A stretch of 64,000 nt of DNA from Rhodopirellula baltica SH 1 (GTDB lineage: Bacteria; Planctomycetota; Planctomycetia; Pirellulales; Pirellulaceae): contig NC_005027.1 in assembly GCF_000196115.1 (NCBI RefSeq), forward strand, positions 1,736,001-1,800,000, in the 5' to 3' direction. Positions 40,056 to 49,432 of this stretch are shown piece after piece (positions within the stretch are counted from its first letter, which is position 1; each line of letters starts with the position of its first letter). The translations under genes were made by a program, and so were the position numbers. The notes beneath the pieces were generated by a model that was not told the DNA's origin, made no database searches, and saw only the letters and a list, made by a program, of their open reading frames with translations.

Positions 40056-40199
40056 GACGGGATGTGCGTATGGATGCGTCGTCTGTTCCATTTGGAGAAC
40101 GGTGACGGTGAGGGATTGTGATGCGACGTGCCTCGCCAGAACTACGATTGAGACCGGCTAAATATTAGGTGCGAGTGTATCCGAGACTGAATCTTGGTC

Positions 40200-40248
40200 G
40201 TGGACGAGGCGACGAGTCTCGTACTGAAGGATTCGTTGCCTCATCCAC
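40200..40248. repeat. REP-like repeat, family A, copy 2
   Basis: A 49-base unit with 11-bp inverted ends differing at one base (GTGGACGAGGC and GCCTCATCCAC), in the same orientation as copy 1, with about 145 bases between the two. It lies between the DUF4349 gene and the unknown gene at 40314. Confidence 0.8.
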
Positions 40249-40313
40249 GACGGATATTGGTGCGGAATGAATCTTGGCCCCGTCCCTTACAGCCATTTGG
40301 CTTCATCCGATGG

Positions 40314-41639
40314 TTACGGAGTGGGGATGTCGTTGAGTATGAAGTCGACCGCGTCCTGGGCGACTGAGGTGGGCGATTCGTAGATCAATTTGGACCCGGG
40401 CGGTGGTGAGCCTGCTGGCCCGAAATCAAACAGATACCCAATTCCAACTCCCGAGTTGGTTTGGCGGAACACTTCGTAGCCCAGGTGATCCATCCGAGTT
40501 CCATCTTCCAAAATCACATAGGCCTCGTTCTCAAAGATCCATTGCCTGTGACTTTCAAGTGAACGACCCGCAGAGTCCAGTTCGACTCCCACGCGAATTT
40601 CGCGGAGTGGGGCCGCGTCGCGAACGGCTTCGATCGAAACGGTCATTTGGTCTTCGGTTTGCGATGCGGCGGGTTCGTTTAGATCCAGTGCAAACTTTTC
40701 CCGGCGACCGGGAATCGTTGCGGTCAGCGTTCCCGCGAGCCGTTCAATGCTTTCGGAAGGTCGATTGGGAAGTTGCATGGGCAAGAAAAACTCGCTTTGC
40801 GCCATCTCAGTATTCGTTGCGATGTCGATCGTATCGCCACTGGTTTGAGGCACCAGCGTTTCGCCCGAGTCGAGTTTTCCGTTGACGGCGCTAATGGGCA
40901 ACGTCAATCCGATCGGCGTTCGATTGGGTTGCCATTCAATCGTGAGATTGAGATTCATGCTGCTAAGTTCCGGCGAACGCAAGACGCGGCGGGCGGTCAC
41001 AACGGTGGGCTCGAGCCGGTAGATTCCGACGTATGCAGCCGATTCGACTCGCGATGGACGGTTCTCATCACGAGGGATCAGCATCAATGTCGTTCGGTCG
41101 CCTCCGTAAAAGTTGATGTCCAGTTTGGCTTGATCCAAAACATGGTCGACCGCATGCCAGAAGTTCAGTGGGGACCGTGGAGCACGAATGGTTTGGGTGA
41201 GGTCGCCTCCCTCACCTGCCGCTTCGAGATCGAACTCAACTTCACTGACGGTTGAGATCGCCTCCAAAGCCTCGCCCAAAGTTTTGGCATTCTGAAGGCG
41301 AATCAGCTGGGTTTCGACATGACTTTCCGCTTTGCGTTTTGCCCATTCCGCACGGACTCGATTGAGACGTTCGCGAGCTTCGATCGAAAGATCATCGAGA
41401 ATTGCGGGGAGATAGTCGGACGCATCCGGGCCCGCTTCGATCAGCTTTAGCTCGGCGGCGCGGCGGGTCTGGGCTTCGTCAGCATCGAGCTCAGCGATCC
41501 AGAGCGGGACTTCGAGTTCAAGCGTGTCCGCCGAATCCTGGGCGTGAGCGTTGGAAGCGGCCAGTGCGAGCAGGCAAAACGCCAGCAAGGTCACCGCAAT
41601 CGGGACAAGCCGTTGGTGCGCGACGTGAAAACGATGCAT
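40314..41639 (-). CDS. Exported protein of unknown function
   Basis: A 441-residue protein with a signal peptide ending ASNAHAQ. The first 100 mature residues are helical and charged (ELDADEAQTRRAAELKLIEA), resembling HEAT-like units; the rest is beta-rich, with a repeated R-V-G/E-L pattern and a C-terminal FGPAGSPPPGSKLIYESPTS. No known domain is recognised. It diverges from the DUF1570 gene at 41845. Periplasmic or surface location is likely from the signal peptide. Confidence 0.75.
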   Translation of the reverse strand: MHRFHVAHQRLVPIAVTLLAFCLLALAASNAHAQDSADTLELEVPLWIAELDADEAQTRRAAELKLIEAGPDASDYLPAILDDLSIEARERLNRVRAEWAKRKAESHVETQLIRLQNAKTLGEALEAISTVSEVEFDLEAAGEGGDLTQTIRAPRSPLNFWHAVDHVLDQAKLDINFYGGDRTTLMLIPRDENRPSRVESAAYVGIYRLEPTVVTARRVLRSPELSSMNLNLTIEWQPNRTPIGLTLPISAVNGKLDSGETLVPQTSGDTIDIATNTEMAQSEFFLPMQLPNRPSESIERLAGTLTATIPGRREKFALDLNEPAASQTEDQMTVSIEAVRDAAPLREIRVGVELDSAGRSLESHRQWIFENEAYVILEDGTRMDHLGYEVFRQTNSGVGIGYLFDFGPAGSPPPGSKLIYESPTSVAQDAVDFILNDIPTP

Positions 41640-41844
41640 GTCAAGCTTTCGAGAAAAGTTTTGAACTGAATTTCAATCGATCGGCGTTACAACCGCGAGG
41701 GTACGAGGAACCTTCCGTGCAAAAAGGTCGTACGTCCGTCCGCCACTTCAATCTTAACCTAGGGTTGAGTAGATCGCGTGGGTGTTGCGGGGCGCCGACG
41801 GTTCGGATGTGTTCCTGCGTTGTTCCTCGCCGTTGACTTCCATC

Positions 41845-43092
41845 ATGTCGATGACTCTCACTTCCATTGCGAAAACGTCGAATGTCGTTCCCACGGGCAC
41901 GCCGCATCGACTTCTCTCGTATGCGACACGCTTTCGAGTGGTTCAAACTCGCTTGGTTCCTCTGGTCGCTGCGATTCTGCTCAGCGGGATGTCCGCCGAA
42001 GAATGCAATGCGGAACCGGTTGCGCCAGCCTCGCCAGAACGTTCTGAACACTTGGTTTCATCGCAATCGGTCGCACCATCGATTCGTCCGGGTTTGGTCG
42101 AATTCCGAGTTGGCAACAGCTGGCAAAGTGGTTTGCATCTGATCGAATCGGCGAGTGAATCGCTGGTGATCGGCAGAGACGGTTGGTTGCACACGATCAG
42201 TCGAACAGAAAAATCCGAGTCCATGCGTTCGATCGCTGGGCAATTCCAGCCCACCTCGTCGGTTGAGCTTCGCAATCGATTGCGAGCAGAATTCGGGCGA
42301 GAGTTTGAAGTCATCGCCACGCAAAACTTTTTGGTGGTTCAACCAAAAGGCCGCGGCAGTCGCTGGCCCAAAATGTTCGAGCAATGCCATCGCGCATTCG
42401 TGACATACATGGAACGTCGAGGCGTGAAGGTTCGCCAAGGTCGTTTCCCGATGGTCGCGGTTGTTTTGCCCGATGCGCGAGCGATGTACGACGAGATCGC
42501 GAGATTAGGAATCGACGTTTCGCGAGTTGCGGGGCTGTATGCAAACAAATGCAATCGGGTGATGACTCATGATGGCGGTGCTATCAGCATGATTGCCGCG
42601 ACGGTTCGCCACGAAGCCGCTCACCAATCCGCATTCAATTGTGGTGTCCATAGCCGGGTGAACGACACGCCGAGCTGGGTGACAGAAGGCATCGGGCAGA
42701 TGTTCGAACCCGATGCAATGAGTTCGGGGCGATCCGGAACCCGACTGGTCGAGCGTGTGAACAAAGACTCAGTTCGTCAGCTTCGCGAAACGATCGACAT
42801 GGAAGATCCAGCGGAGGTCGCTCGATGGGTGGATCGAATGATTCGAAGCGATGACTTGTTCCGCAATCCCACCACCATCCACACCGCGTACGCGCTGGCT
42901 TGGTCGATGATGTTCTACTTGGCCGAACGGGACACGGAAGCGTTCGCGGACATTCTGAACTTCACCGCCACGCGTCCTCCGTTTGAGACCTACAAATCAG
43001 GTCAACGCATGATCGATTTCGAACGGGTTGTTGGCACCGACGTGAGAGACTTTAGCAATCGCCTGACTCGCTTTGTCGCGAGCCTGCCGTAG
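41845..43092 (+). CDS. DUF1570 protein, putative zinc metallopeptidase
   Basis: ATG 41845 gives 415 residues; the frame opens at GTG 41782 and another ATG lies at 41851, so the start is uncertain. A hydrophobic export signal ends near ECNAEP. The key motif is VRHEAAHQSAFNCGVHSR: HEAAH fits HExxH zinc proteases, with TPSWVTEGIGQMFEP supplying a Glu downstream as in gluzincins. DUF1570 is common in planctomycetes and its peptidase activity is inferred only. It converges on the oxidoreductase gene at 43212. Confidence 0.82.
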   Translation: MSMTLTSIAKTSNVVPTGTPHRLLSYATRFRVVQTRLVPLVAAILLSGMSAEECNAEPVAPASPERSEHLVSSQSVAPSIRPGLVEFRVGNSWQSGLHLIESASESLVIGRDGWLHTISRTEKSESMRSIAGQFQPTSSVELRNRLRAEFGREFEVIATQNFLVVQPKGRGSRWPKMFEQCHRAFVTYMERRGVKVRQGRFPMVAVVLPDARAMYDEIARLGIDVSRVAGLYANKCNRVMTHDGGAISMIAATVRHEAAHQSAFNCGVHSRVNDTPSWVTEGIGQMFEPDAMSSGRSGTRLVERVNKDSVRQLRETIDMEDPAEVARWVDRMIRSDDLFRNPTTIHTAYALAWSMMFYLAERDTEAFADILNFTATRPPFETYKSGQRMIDFERVVGTDVRDFSNRLTRFVASLP

Positions 43093-43095
43093 CGT

Positions 43096-43145
43096 CCATC
43101 GGCTGATTGCTGCCATTCGGTACATGACTCAATCAGCAGCCCGCC
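43096..43145 (-). repeat. REP-like repeat, family B, copy 1
   Basis: A 50-base unit with an 8-bp perfect hairpin stem (43102-43109 with 43130-43137). Its reverse complement matches the units at 55896 and 60987 over most of its length. It starts 4 bases past a stop codon. Confidence 0.65.
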
Positions 43146-43166
43146 AGAGGCTGGTCGCAGCGACGC

Positions 43167-43196
43167 GGACGATTCCTTCATTGATTGGAATCGTCC
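43167..43196. terminator. Bidirectional hairpin between convergent genes
   Basis: A perfect 10-bp stem (43167-43176 with 43187-43196) and 10-base loop, between the DUF1570 gene and the oxidoreductase gene. Only weak T-rich tails. Confidence 0.5.
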
Positions 43197-43211
43197 TCGT
43201 GCGGAGCCCGC

Positions 43212-44636
43212 TCAGATGACCTTGGTTTGGCCTGGAATTGCAACTTCGTAGTTGCCATCGGGAAGAGGCTGGACCGGTGCGATGTCTTTGAGTGACCGCA
43301 TTGCATCAACATCGGCAAGCATCTGATCGCTTTGGAAAGCTTCGTTCCAACGAACGATTTTGCCGGAGTAGCTGGCCATTCGGCCCATGATCGCAGTCAT
43401 GGTGCTGGTCGCGCCGTAGTCGCCTTCGTTTGGGATTTCGCCCTTTCGAAGGGAGGCGAACAAGTCATGTTGGGCTTGTTGGCAACCACGGTCTTTGGAT
43501 GGTTTCTGCGAGCTTTGCCAGACGACTTTTCCGCTTGGGTCACGAATGATGGCGGCGCTGATGTCGCAACTTCCCTGCGTGCCGTGAACATGTTCGCTGA
43601 CGCTGTTCCAGCAACCTCGAACGTGTCTGCATTGGCTGAGCAACCGCACGTCCTTTGCATAAGTGAACTCAACCATGTGGTGGTCAAACGTTTCGCCGAG
43701 CGTCTGATCGGATCGTGAGTCACGTCCGCCTTGACCTTGAGCCGACACCGGATGTTCGCCGAGCAACCAATTGATCACATCCAGATTATGGATGTGTTGC
43801 TCAGCGATTTGATCGCCGCCAATCCAATTGAAGTGCTGCCACTGACGAAGTTGATATTCGAGTTCGGTTACATTTTTCGGTTTGACTCGCAGCCGCGATC
43901 CCTCCCCGTTCCAGTAGGCTCGTGCAAACACTGGATCACCGATCGCACCGGCGTGAAGTCGTTCAATGCATTCGCGATAGCGAGCTTCGTGGTGGCGTTG
44001 CAAACCGACCGCAACCGCCAAACCTTTTTGCTTGGCGATTTCATTGGCCGCCAGGACTCGTCGGACACCGGGGGCGTCGGTAGCGACGGGTTTTTCCATG
44101 AAGACGTGCTTGCCCGCTTCGATGGCTTTTTCGAAGTGAAACGGCCGAAATCCCGGAGGCGTTGTCAGGAACACGACGTCAGCGTCGCTTTGCAACACGT
44201 GCTTCCATCCGTCCAAACCGACGAAACGAGCACCATCGACATCAACACGTTTGCCGGCCGGTCCGGTCTTTCCGTGTTTGCTGTTGATGGCGCGAAAAGC
44301 CGATTGAACGTTGCTCTCGAAGACATCCGCAATCGCGACGAGCCGAGTGGCACCATCGGTATTCATCGCTTGGATGACCGCGTTGGTTCCACGACTGCCA
44401 CAGCCAATCAGTCCGATTTTCAGTGTGTCGTCGCCGTACGCATGAGCACCACGGGCAACGCTCAGGTTCGTGCCCAGGACGCTGCCGCCGGCCAGCATGA
44501 TGCCGCCGCTCTGAATAAAGGTACGACGACTTGCTCGTTGCTCCATCACGGCGGACCGTTCGGATGCAGGAATTGATTCGCCCGCCGTCGGGTCCGACGG
44601 ATGATTCTCGTTGCGAGCGGGAGTTCGTTGAGCCAT
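43212..44636 (-). CDS. Gfo/Idh/MocA family oxidoreductase, Tat-exported
   Basis: 474 residues from ATG 44636, or 444 from ATG 44546. Both include the twin-arginine signal SRRTFIQSGG and a hydrophobic stretch. The NAD(P)-binding domain follows: LKIGLIGCGSRGTNAVIQAM, then IADVFESN. Also family-typical are GKHVFMEKPVATDAPGVRRV and LQRHHEARYRECI. The C-terminal domain is the usual alpha/beta dimerisation part. These proteins act on sugars or related substrates; the substrate here is unknown. A Tat signal on this family is common in planctomycetes and would place a dinucleotide enzyme outside the cytoplasm. Confidence 0.92.
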   Translation of the reverse strand: MAQRTPARNENHPSDPTAGESIPASERSAVMEQRASRRTFIQSGGIMLAGGSVLGTNLSVARGAHAYGDDTLKIGLIGCGSRGTNAVIQAMNTDGATRLVAIADVFESNVQSAFRAINSKHGKTGPAGKRVDVDGARFVGLDGWKHVLQSDADVVFLTTPPGFRPFHFEKAIEAGKHVFMEKPVATDAPGVRRVLAANEIAKQKGLAVAVGLQRHHEARYRECIERLHAGAIGDPVFARAYWNGEGSRLRVKPKNVTELEYQLRQWQHFNWIGGDQIAEQHIHNLDVINWLLGEHPVSAQGQGGRDSRSDQTLGETFDHHMVEFTYAKDVRLLSQCRHVRGCWNSVSEHVHGTQGSCDISAAIIRDPSGKVVWQSSQKPSKDRGCQQAQHDLFASLRKGEIPNEGDYGATSTMTAIMGRMASYSGKIVRWNEAFQSDQMLADVDAMRSLKDIAPVQPLPDGNYEVAIPGQTKVI

Positions 44637-44780
44637 GAAGTGTTCGCGGAGGTGGGATGTCGGCGAGGCGGGAGGCGGCAGATTGGAGAGCCGGCATTCT
44701 GTTGGTCACAGTTTAACCCAGCCGGAAGGTGCGAACCAACGGATGGCGGGCTTCGCCCAGCATTTCCGGCGACGAATGCG

Positions 44781-46187
44781 CTATTTGGCCGGCGTTTTCC
44801 GTTTGATCAGCCCCGCTTCCTCGGCTTTTCTGAGTTCCGCTTCCACGTCGACGTATTCCGGTTCGGGCAATTCCGGTCCTTTGCGAACAACTTCGGCGGA
44901 GATGATCGCGTCCGGTGGCAATTGGATCTTTTTCTCATCGGTCTTGGAGGGATCCTTTCGACGCATGGCACTGACCCGGTCCATGCCCTCAATCACTCGG
45001 CCAAACACCGTTTGATTACTGGAGGCGGACGTGACAGGCAAAAAGAAAATCGCGAACTGAGAGCTGGCGGAGTTTTCGATGAAGCGTCCTTCGCCCATCG
45101 GAATTTTGGCCATCACGACCGAGCCGCGAAGAGCATGGTGTGAGTTCTCGTTGTCGTGCTCATCCATCAAAAATTTGCCGCTGTTGCCGCGTCCGTCACC
45201 AGTCGGATCGCCAGACAAAGCAAGCATGTTCGGAACGACTTGCGAGAAATCCATTCCGTCGTAGAACCCGTCTTCCACCAGATTGATGAAATTGGCGACC
45301 GTCGATGGAGCCTCGCCGGAGTAAAGCTCGATCAGGACGTCGCCGCGTGTCGTCTTGAAGAGAACTTGCGGCAACGCGTCGCGGTCGATCTTTTCCATCC
45401 GATCCATTTCTTCCTTGTATTGCTCTTCCAGCAAATCGAGGAAGTGTTTGTTGGCCATGTCGACCTTCTCCAGTTCATCGGGCTGGAGCGACTCGTAGAC
45501 CTTTCGGGCGGTTTCGAAATTGCCGTTGGAGATACCGGCACGTGCCGCGGTGAGGAACAGATAGCGGTAGTTCTGACCGATGTCGATCAATCTGGCGGCA
45601 GCTTCGAATGTGGTCGCGTCGTAGATGTCATTGTCAAAATGGTGCTGAACCATTGTGACCATGTAACTGGCCGCCTCGGGACTGGGAAGCAAACGGAAAA
45701 CCTTGACCGAGATCTCCATTTGTTTCTGCATCAAGTCCCATGTCTTGTGCTGCTGTGCGCGAAAAGCCTTTGTGGCCTCGCGGCTTCGATCAACGTCGTT
45801 GTTGAATCGAATGTGAATCTCGCGAAGCTTCAACATCGATTCGAGCAATTCTTCATGAGTGGACCGGAACTCCGCGTAGATCTCTTCCGCGTCTTTGCGG
45901 ATGTCTTCCGGCATTTCCGCCATCGTTTTCGCGATGAGTTCGGGATCATCTTTCACCCGACCGCCGTCGACTCCATTCGCCGAAGGTGGCGCGGACTCGT
46001 TGGAGGGAGCAGCACTTTCCGTCTCGTTCGCGGAACCATCCGAACCGGGTGGCTGGGCGAACGTCTGGCTGATCAAGCCGGTTTGGCAAGTCAGGCTCAG
46101 TCCGGCGATCAGCAGCATGGCGGTCTGAGCGAACACGGTCGCCGGTCCGCGCGAACGTCGAAAAAGTGGGTTCGAGAAAGCGAGCAT
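44781..46187 (-). CDS. Exported cyclophilin-type peptidyl-prolyl isomerase
   Basis: ATG 46187 gives 468 residues with a hydrophobic export signal (MLLIAGLSLTCQTGLISQTF) ending near FAQPP. Residues about 50-300 are helical (RDAEEIYAEFRSTHEELLES) and look like a TPR-like or coiled-coil region. The C-terminal cyclophilin domain begins at LFKTTRGDVLIELYSGEAPS, with NFINLVEDGFYDGMDFSQVV, NSASSQFAIFFLP and QTVFGRVIEGMD; the usual catalytic Arg is not obvious in the FSQVV segment, so activity may be reduced. A longer frame begins at 46316. It probably folds exported proteins in the periplasm. Confidence 0.88.
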   Translation of the reverse strand: MLAFSNPLFRRSRGPATVFAQTAMLLIAGLSLTCQTGLISQTFAQPPGSDGSANETESAAPSNESAPPSANGVDGGRVKDDPELIAKTMAEMPEDIRKDAEEIYAEFRSTHEELLESMLKLREIHIRFNNDVDRSREATKAFRAQQHKTWDLMQKQMEISVKVFRLLPSPEAASYMVTMVQHHFDNDIYDATTFEAAARLIDIGQNYRYLFLTAARAGISNGNFETARKVYESLQPDELEKVDMANKHFLDLLEEQYKEEMDRMEKIDRDALPQVLFKTTRGDVLIELYSGEAPSTVANFINLVEDGFYDGMDFSQVVPNMLALSGDPTGDGRGNSGKFLMDEHDNENSHHALRGSVVMAKIPMGEGRFIENSASSQFAIFFLPVTSASSNQTVFGRVIEGMDRVSAMRRKDPSKTDEKKIQLPPDAIISAEVVRKGPELPEPEYVDVEAELRKAEEAGLIKRKTPAK

Positions 46188-46524
46188 GCGAAAAGCCGAG
46201 GATAGAGAACGTTCGAATGAGCTAGAAAGCACACCAAATCGGGCGCTTTCGCGAAAGGCCCGAGATCGATCAAAAAATGAGCGTTCGACGGATCGATAGC
46301 GAACCTTGAACGGCACCTACGCAAGAACTCGGGGGATGGTTTGTTCTCGTCCAAGGATTAGGCTTTGAGCGAAAAAGGGGCTGGCCTGTTGAGCAGGAAG
46401 ACTGCGGTCGTGCAGGTGGGCATCGAGCTCGGCATGTTTTCGTCGCTTCGGCGTTGACCACAGTCCCACGGACAATCAGGGCTCACGCCTCGACAACTCA
46501 TGAGATTTTCAGACGGATCGATTG
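46188..46524. other. Intergenic region, no gene seen
   Basis: About 337 bases between the divergent cyclophilin and ispF genes. Only overlapping short frames without signals are seen. Both promoters are expected here. Confidence 0.45.
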
Positions 46525-47022
46525 ATGACCCAACCGCAACCACTCGCCTTTCGAATCGGGCTTGGATACGACTCGCATCGTTTGGGTCCAGACGGTCCGC
46601 TACGGATTGGTGGCTTGGATGTTGCCGGCGACTTTCATGCGATAGGCCACAGTGACGCGGATGTGTTGTTGCACGCGGTGACGGATGCATTGATGGGCGC
46701 TATTGCGGGACCCGATATCGGGCGGTTGTTTCCCGATGATGCCGATGAAAATCGAGGGCGGGACAGCCGCGACTTCGTCGAAGAAGCTCTCCGCCGAGTC
46801 AACGAAGCCGGATACGAAATCAACAATGTTGATGCCGTGATTTTGGCTCAGAAACCAAAGATGGCTCCGCACATCGATTCGATGCGAGCAGCGGTCGCCG
46901 AAATGCTTCAGACGACGATCGAACAAGTGGGTTTGAAGGCGAAGACGGGGGAAGGCGTCGACGCGGTCGGACGCAGCGAAGCGATCGCGGCACGAGCGGT
47001 CGTGATGCTTAGTCGCCGCTAG
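46525..47022 (+). CDS. ispF: 2-C-methyl-D-erythritol 2,4-cyclodiphosphate synthase
   Basis: 165 residues from ATG 46525 (a TTG lies one codon earlier). The signature FRIGLGYDSHRLG with the Asp/His zinc ligands, IGHSDADVLLHAVTDALMGA, and the DIGRLFPDDADENRGRDSRD loop are typical of IspF. The C-terminus has GVDAVGRSEAIAARAVVML. It forms the cyclic diphosphate in the MEP isoprenoid pathway. It converges with fliD, with a small hairpin between the stops. Confidence 0.97.
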   Translation: MTQPQPLAFRIGLGYDSHRLGPDGPLRIGGLDVAGDFHAIGHSDADVLLHAVTDALMGAIAGPDIGRLFPDDADENRGRDSRDFVEEALRRVNEAGYEINNVDAVILAQKPKMAPHIDSMRAAVAEMLQTTIEQVGLKAKTGEGVDAVGRSEAIAARAVVMLSRR

Positions 47023-47043
47023 AAGAATCTAGACTCTGCGGCG
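47014..47043. terminator. Hairpin between ispF and fliD
   Basis: A nested inverted repeat: 6-bp outer stem (47014-47019 with 47038-47043) and an inner CTAGA/TCTAG stem. No T-run, so activity is uncertain. Confidence 0.4.
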
Positions 47044-47050
47044 AACCTGA

Positions 47051-49432
47051 TCACTCCGATCCAACAGGACCGATGTACTCGATCGCGCCGATCGACGATG
47101 TGTTCGCCTGAAGTTTTGCGATCGCTTGTTCCATGTCGTAATACTGCTTCAGCAAACGTTCCCGTTGCGATTCCAGCAGATCGTTCATCGATTCAACGCG
47201 AGCGTCGTTGCGTTCGATGTGGGCGCTGAGAGTTTGCGTTTTGCGAATCAGCATGCCACCGTCAACACCCGCGTAGGTGTCGGCGAGCTTTTTCAGTTGC
47301 CCCACCATGCCGATGTTTTCATCTTCATCATTGGTTTTGTTGAAGAATTGTTCGACCGCTTCGGTGTCGTTGGCGAGAGCCGCCTTAAGTTTGGTTTCGT
47401 CCACTTGGAGTTCACCGTTTTCATCCATTCGAACGCCGATTTGGCTGAACGAACGAATCGAGTCTCCACTGCTGAGCGGAACGGTACCGGTCAGCAGACG
47501 CGAATAGCCGTTTTGAATACGGAGCGTTTCCGTTGATCCGAACAGCAAGCCAACTTCGTTTGCTTCGGCGTCAAAGAACGTGACTTCTTGGATTTTGTCG
47601 ATCAATTTGTTGTATTGATCGGCGAAACGTTTGACGGCGGAAACAATCGCGTCCGGATCGTCGTCAACGTTGACGGTGATGGGATCCTCGGACAACTCTT
47701 TGACCGTCAAATTCAAACCGCTGATTTCATCTTCAAAAACGCCATCGGTCGATGTCAGGAAACGCTCGGTTCCACCATCCGTTGCGATGGAGATCAGGGC
47801 GTCTTGTCCCTTCGAGTTGGTCCGCAGGTTCAGGTCGACGCCATCCAAGTTCACAGATATGCGTCCAACTTCGCCGCCCTTCTTGCTGCGAATCTGCAGT
47901 GAATAGGAGCCGTCCGAGTTGGATACAACCGACGCGTCGGCGTAGCGATCTGATTCGTTGATCTTTTCAACGATGGATTCGAGCGTGTCGTCTTCGGTGA
48001 TTTCGATCGTGACCGATTCGCTGCCGACCAGACTGGTTCCCGCATCGGCGGTGCCCGCCAAACCCAAGCTAGCGGCAACTTTTCCTTCGCCGGTATCGGT
48101 GATCTTCAGTGACGATGCACCGCCCGCGGTGTCGGTGATTACGACTCCGTCGCCCGCCTCGTTCAAAGCGGCTTCGACCCCGATGTCCAACGCGTTGACC
48201 GCGTCGATCAGGTCACCGATCGTTTCAATTTCTGAAACGGCCAAGTTGATACCGCCAACGGCACCGTTGCTATCGCGAATCGTGAAGCTGCCCGTTCCGA
48301 CACCGTCGCCGGAGTTCAATTCAGAGAGCTTGGTTTCGAGCGTGACCGATTGAAAGTTCAGATCTTCGCCAACGACGATGTCGTCGGTCGTTGATGCGGC
48401 GATCCCCAAACTGGTTGCGGTGTCGTCCGCTGAGCTGATTTCGAACGTTCCGGGACCACCGGACACATCACGGATCCGCAAACCGTTGCCGGCGTCGTTG
48501 ATACGAGCGATGACATCGAGTCCGCTGCCGTTGATCGCATCGATCACTTCATTGAGCGATGTTGCACCGGAGACATCAATGCTGGCGGATGTTCCGTCGC
48601 CGGTTTGTATGTCCAGGCTTGTGAGAGTGCCCAGTCCGTTGCCACCGCCCAATTGCGACAGGCTGGCTCCGTTGAGCGAATCCACACCATCGGGTAGCGG
48701 GATGTCGTTGCCATCGACACTGCTCGACGCGACGTCGATGCCGTGCAAACCGAGGTCGGCTGCCGTTTCAGCGGTTCCGAGTTGTTCGACCTTGAGATTG
48801 CTGATCGATTGACCGGTCTGATCGATCAGTTTGATCTTCCCACCGGACGTTGTGGCTTGGATTCCAACGTCGGCGTCGTTGATCGCTTGCAGGACATCGT
48901 CGACCGTACGAGCTTGGGAAAGGTCGACTTCTGCCGATGCACCGCTGCGGTCAGTCAAACGAATCGATCCGCCTTCAACGCCCAAACCGTTGTTGAGTTG
49001 CGAAAGGCTGACTTTGGAATCAACAAAGCCGCTGGGTTTGATCGTGAGTGAACCTGCCAGGCTCAATGCTTCGTCGAATGTGCTGAAGCTTTGTGCCGAT
49101 GAAACGCTGTGCGTGGCTGCGGTACGGAGCGTTCGCACCAAGTGATTGCCGTTGGTGACTTCGTCGCGTGTCGATACCGACAGAGCGTCTTCGTTGGATG
49201 ACGTCGCATTCTTACTGCTGAACAGTGCGGACGAACCGAGCGCATCTCCAGCCAGTTGCACACCGATGACGGATGCGGTCAGCGACGCAATTTGCTGCTG
49301 TTGACCGAGCAGTTCTTCCGTTTTGGCGAGAATTCGGTCACGCGGTTGCGCATTGATCGCCATCAATTGGTCGACCGTCCCGACGATGTCGGTACCGGTG
49401 ACTAATCCGATCGATGATTGCAAACGAGCCAT
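47051..49432 (-). CDS. fliD: Flagellar filament cap protein FliD (enlarged)
   Basis: 793 residues. The N-terminal FliD domain (LVTGTDIVGTVDQLMAINAQ, heptad coil EELLGQQQQIASL) and the C-terminal FliD_C region from about 535 (FADQYNKLIDKIQEVTFF, LLDSQRERLLKQYYDMEQAI) are clear. Between them lie three to four flagellin-hook-IN-like repeats, at about 148-228, 262-345, 371-460 and 472-530, each built on GDGTxxxIxVxxAxxLxDVIDAIN and a following loop. Typical bacterial FliD is about 450-500 residues, so the insert is large. It caps the growing filament. The sequence GCCGATGA in the minus strand (49498-49505) resembles a sigma-28 -10 box, but no good -35 is seen. Confidence 0.92.
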   Translation of the reverse strand: MARLQSSIGLVTGTDIVGTVDQLMAINAQPRDRILAKTEELLGQQQQIASLTASVIGVQLAGDALGSSALFSSKNATSSNEDALSVSTRDEVTNGNHLVRTLRTAATHSVSSAQSFSTFDEALSLAGSLTIKPSGFVDSKVSLSQLNNGLGVEGGSIRLTDRSGASAEVDLSQARTVDDVLQAINDADVGIQATTSGGKIKLIDQTGQSISNLKVEQLGTAETAADLGLHGIDVASSSVDGNDIPLPDGVDSLNGASLSQLGGGNGLGTLTSLDIQTGDGTSASIDVSGATSLNEVIDAINGSGLDVIARINDAGNGLRIRDVSGGPGTFEISSADDTATSLGIAASTTDDIVVGEDLNFQSVTLETKLSELNSGDGVGTGSFTIRDSNGAVGGINLAVSEIETIGDLIDAVNALDIGVEAALNEAGDGVVITDTAGGASSLKITDTGEGKVAASLGLAGTADAGTSLVGSESVTIEITEDDTLESIVEKINESDRYADASVVSNSDGSYSLQIRSKKGGEVGRISVNLDGVDLNLRTNSKGQDALISIATDGGTERFLTSTDGVFEDEISGLNLTVKELSEDPITVNVDDDPDAIVSAVKRFADQYNKLIDKIQEVTFFDAEANEVGLLFGSTETLRIQNGYSRLLTGTVPLSSGDSIRSFSQIGVRMDENGELQVDETKLKAALANDTEAVEQFFNKTNDEDENIGMVGQLKKLADTYAGVDGGMLIRKTQTLSAHIERNDARVESMNDLLESQRERLLKQYYDMEQAIAKLQANTSSIGAIEYIGPVGSE

